Assembly (NCBI GenBank): GCA_030740335.1
Contig: JASLXL010000088.1
Span: forward strand, 1-33,573
Direction of reading: 5' to 3'
Origin: SAR202 cluster bacterium
GTDB taxonomy: Bacteria > Chloroflexota > Dehalococcoidia > SAR202 > CAJWER01
DNA: 33,573 bases
Shown: piece after piece, positions 31,635-33,573 of the stretch
How positions within the stretch are numbered: the first letter of the stretch is position 1
How the letters are laid out: each line of letters opens with the position of its first letter
The notes under the pieces: generated by a model
Database searches by the model: none
Seen by the model: the letters and a program-made list of their open reading frames with translations, nothing else
Told to the model about the DNA's origin: nothing
Position numbers and translations under genes: made by a program

Positions 31635-32909
31635 GTGCCGACTGTTGCGATCGAAACGCATGGTTGCAAGCTGAATCAGGCCGATTCAGGGACCCTTGTT
31701 GCCCAGTTCACAAATGCTGGTTACCAAGTCGTTCCAGATTCGGAGCCTGCTGATGTGTATGTCGTCAACTCATGCACCGTGACCCATATTGCTGATCGGA
31801 AAGCCAGGCATGCGTTGCGGGCCGCCCGTCGGCGTAATCCCAGCGGGATGATCGTCGCAACGGGATGCTACGCCGAGCGCGCGCATGAGTCGCTTGTTGC
31901 CATGGGGGAGATTGACCTAGTTATCGGAAATACCGGCAAGGATGATCTGACCAGCCGTGTCGCCGAATGGATGGGTGAACCTGTCGCACACGGTGGCTAT
32001 GAGACTGCTCTTGCTGGAGCGTCGGCGATTCGAAGCCGGGCCATGGTAAAGATACAGGAGGGCTGCGACCAGGTCTGTGCCTACTGCATTGTGCCGAAGG
32101 TCCGTGGACGCGAGCGCAGCATTCCGCAGCCAACCCTTGTCAAGCTTGTCAATGAGCATGTCTCGCGGGGCTGTAAGGAGGTTGTGCTGACCGGCACCCA
32201 GCTTGGCAGCTACGGATTCGATATTCCCGACACGAGTCTCACAGGTATGCTGTCGGGGTTGCTCCTGAATACCAATGTGCCGCGGCTTCGTGTATCGTCG
32301 CTGCAGGCCCAGGAGATCAATTGGGAGTTGCTCGATCTCTGGGACGACCCAAGACTATGCCGGCACTTTCACTTGGCCCTCCAATCTGGCAGTGATGCTG
32401 TCCTTGCGAGGATGCGCCGTCGGTATGACGCCACGGAATACCAGGAGGCGGTCGGGAAGATTCGTGATGTGTTGCCTGGCGCGTCGATCACTACCGACGT
32501 CATCGTTGGGTTCCCAGGGGAGAGTGATGCTGATTTCCAGCAGACACTTGATCTGTGCGATCGAATAGGCTTCGCTGCTGTCCACGCATTTCCGTACTCG
32601 GTCAGGCCAGGGACGAGCGCTGCTTACCTACAGGACAGGGTAAGCAGCGAAACGAAATCGGAACGCATGAAGGCGCTGTTGGAAGCCTCAAAGAGGCATG
32701 CCTCCGCGTATCGCGCTGGGATTGTCGGCGAGACGCGCTCCGTGCTCTGGGAGGGGCGTAGATCCACACCCGACGGTAAGGTTTGGTCCGGGCTGACCGG
32801 TGACTATGTGCGTGTAGTTACACACAGCTCAAGGCTGTTGGCCAACGAAATAACCGGCGTGCTGCTATTGGGACAAAAGGACGAGTTCATGGCGGCGGAG
32901 GTTGCCTAA
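31635..32909 (+). CDS. mtaB: tRNA t6A37 methylthiotransferase MtaB
   Basis: This 424-residue radical SAM enzyme adds a methylthio group to t6A at position 37 of ANN-decoding tRNAs. The N-terminal UPF0004 domain has the auxiliary cluster Cys11 (THGCKLNQ), Cys47 (NSCTVT) and Cys78 (TGCYAE). The radical SAM cluster is Cys144, Cys148 and Cys151 (EGCDQVCAYC), followed by IVPKVRGRERS. LQSGSDAVLARMRRRY and TTDVIVGFPGE are typical, and a short TRAM domain ends the protein. The GTG at 31635 places the start just before VAIETHGC as in family members, and GAGGTGA (31623-31629) lies 5 bases ahead. The frame is open to 31539, and a GTG at 31611 is possible. It is divergent from the thioredoxin reductase remnant and converges on the MBL gene. 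Confidence 0.92.
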   Translation: MPTVAIETHGCKLNQADSGTLVAQFTNAGYQVVPDSEPADVYVVNSCTVTHIADRKARHALRAARRRNPSGMIVATGCYAERAHESLVAMGEIDLVIGNTGKDDLTSRVAEWMGEPVAHGGYETALAGASAIRSRAMVKIQEGCDQVCAYCIVPKVRGRERSIPQPTLVKLVNEHVSRGCKEVVLTGTQLGSYGFDIPDTSLTGMLSGLLLNTNVPRLRVSSLQAQEINWELLDLWDDPRLCRHFHLALQSGSDAVLARMRRRYDATEYQEAVGKIRDVLPGASITTDVIVGFPGESDADFQQTLDLCDRIGFAAVHAFPYSVRPGTSAAYLQDRVSSETKSERMKALLEASKRHASAYRAGIVGETRSVLWEGRRSTPDGKVWSGLTGDYVRVVTHSSRLLANEITGVLLLGQKDEFMAAEVA

Positions 32910-32925
32910 CCACGCACGACCGGCG

Positions 32926-33573
32926 CTACATTTCTTTGACCTGGAAGTGGGACTTGCCGTTGCGCTGGTCGATGTAGCCGGACCTGTGTTCGTTGGCGTG
33001 CCCGAAAACCAGCAACCACCCTTTGTCGATGGCCGTCTGTAGCAGGTCGCGTTTTTCAGACAGGGTGTCATCGGGGGCTCGGTCGTAGGCCGAGATACTG
33101 GCCAGGGGCAGATGGTACGGGGTCGGTATTAACTCGCCGAGATAAGCGATGCGCTCGCTTCCGGCGTCGACCAGGACGATCTGATGGCCCTTGGAGTGAC
33201 CGTTTGTGACCTTGGTAGTGACACCGGGCGCGATCTCATGTTCGCCGTCGAGGAAGGTCAAGAGCCCGGCCGTCTCTAGCGGGAGGAAGTCGTCGGGGTT
33301 GAAAGATCGTTCGCCACGCTCGTTCGGGTCGTTGGCCTCTAGCCAGGCTTCCTTCTGGACCATGTACTCGGCCTTGGGGAAGGTTGGGATGGCGTTGCCG
33401 GCCCGGTCGAGCTTTGTGCAGCCGCCGGCCGTGTCGAAGTGCAGGTGCGTCAGGACCACTACGTCAATTTCCCGCGCCGTCACCCCCAGGTTCTTGAGTT
33501 GCTTGATGAGCTTGTTGCCGTTCAGGTCGAAGGAGTCCTTGAGCTTGTCTGTACGCTTGGAGCCAGCCCCGGT
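32926..33573 (-). CDS. MBL-fold metallo-hydrolase (5' end outside window)
   Basis: About 215 C-terminal residues are present; the frame is open to the last base (33573), so the GTG at 33483 is not the true start. Readable parts are TGAGSKRTDKLKDSF, IDVVVLTHLHFDTAGG, TNGHSKGHQIVLV (third-site His), and the C-terminal FGHANEH. The family is the large metallo-beta-lactamase hydrolase group; members act on esters, lactones, thioesters or other bonds. The metal motif HxHxDH reads HLHFDT, so its last His is Thr, which should weaken the second metal site. The stop is 17 bases from mtaB, with which it converges. Confidence 0.85.
   Translation of the reverse strand, partial: TGAGSKRTDKLKDSFDLNGNKLIKQLKNLGVTAREIDVVVLTHLHFDTAGGCTKLDRAGNAIPTFPKAEYMVQKEAWLEANDPNERGERSFNPDDFLPLETAGLLTFLDGEHEIAPGVTTKVTNGHSKGHQIVLVDAGSERIAYLGELIPTPYHLPLASISAYDRAPDDTLSEKRDLLQTAIDKGWLLVFGHANEHRSGYIDQRNGKSHFQVKEM

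Noticed and set aside
1..33573. tRNA, rRNA or riboswitch
   Set aside because: I looked for T-arm (GGTTCGAAxCC-like) sequences, conserved rRNA blocks and known riboswitch cores by eye and found none; a covariance-model search would be decisive.

Overview
This window looks like a chromosomal piece of a GC-rich, free-living bacterium. The gene content resembles marine or soil Chloroflexota (Dehalococcoidia/SAR202-like): an acyl-CoA dehydrogenase, CoA ligase and family III CoA-transferase set, HyuA/HyuB, several FAD-dependent demethylating oxidoreductases, a glutaredoxin-thioredoxin reductase fusion, an NfeD/SPFH pair, and short dispersed intergenic repeats with a TTCG...GCTCA core. The taxonomic placement is inference, because no rRNA, tRNA or phylogenetic marker alignment is available here. 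I saw no CRISPR array, insertion sequence, phage gene or tRNA.

Layout. Bases 1-4801 hold the end of a leucine/valine-type amino acid dehydrogenase with a good intrinsic terminator, then a minus-strand acyl-CoA block: a CaiB-type CoA-transferase, an acyl-CoA synthetase whose start overlaps the transferase stop (ATGA), and an acyl-CoA dehydrogenase. Bases 4802-5141 are a divergent control region with a sigma70-like promoter on each side and two inverted repeats that look like operators. Bases 5142-18830 are a long plus-strand catabolic island: GntR regulator, HyuA, HyuB (tightly coupled by ATGA and GTGA overlaps), a maleate isomerase-like protein, a rhodanese, an unusual M19 dipeptidase homolog, an Asp/Glu/hydantoin racemase, a sarcosine oxidase-like FAD enzyme, a branched-chain aminotransferase, a dimethylglycine dehydrogenase-like FAD-GcvT protein broken by one apparent base deletion, and a betaine-homocysteine methyltransferase-like protein. 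Together they suggest use of N-methylated or cyclic-amide nitrogen compounds such as betaine, dimethylglycine, sarcosine or hydantoins. The exact substrate is not proven by sequence.

Bases 18877-33573 are mostly housekeeping: NfeD protease and a soluble SPFH protein, a probable aminoglycoside-phosphotransferase remnant, UvrC, a small tail-anchored protein, a XerC/D recombinase, Lgt, RecJ, FabF, a PfkB sugar kinase, a decayed glutaredoxin-thioredoxin reductase pseudogene, the tRNA methylthiotransferase MtaB, and the end of a metallo-beta-lactamase-fold hydrolase that runs off the window.

The items most worth a second look are the M19 protein that has lost its HxD metal-binding pair, the multi-lesion thioredoxin reductase pseudogene, the palindrome centred on the -35 box of the CoA-transferase promoter, the palindrome in front of gntR, the 11-bp-arm inverted repeat inside the start of fabF, and the catabolic island as a possible pathway.
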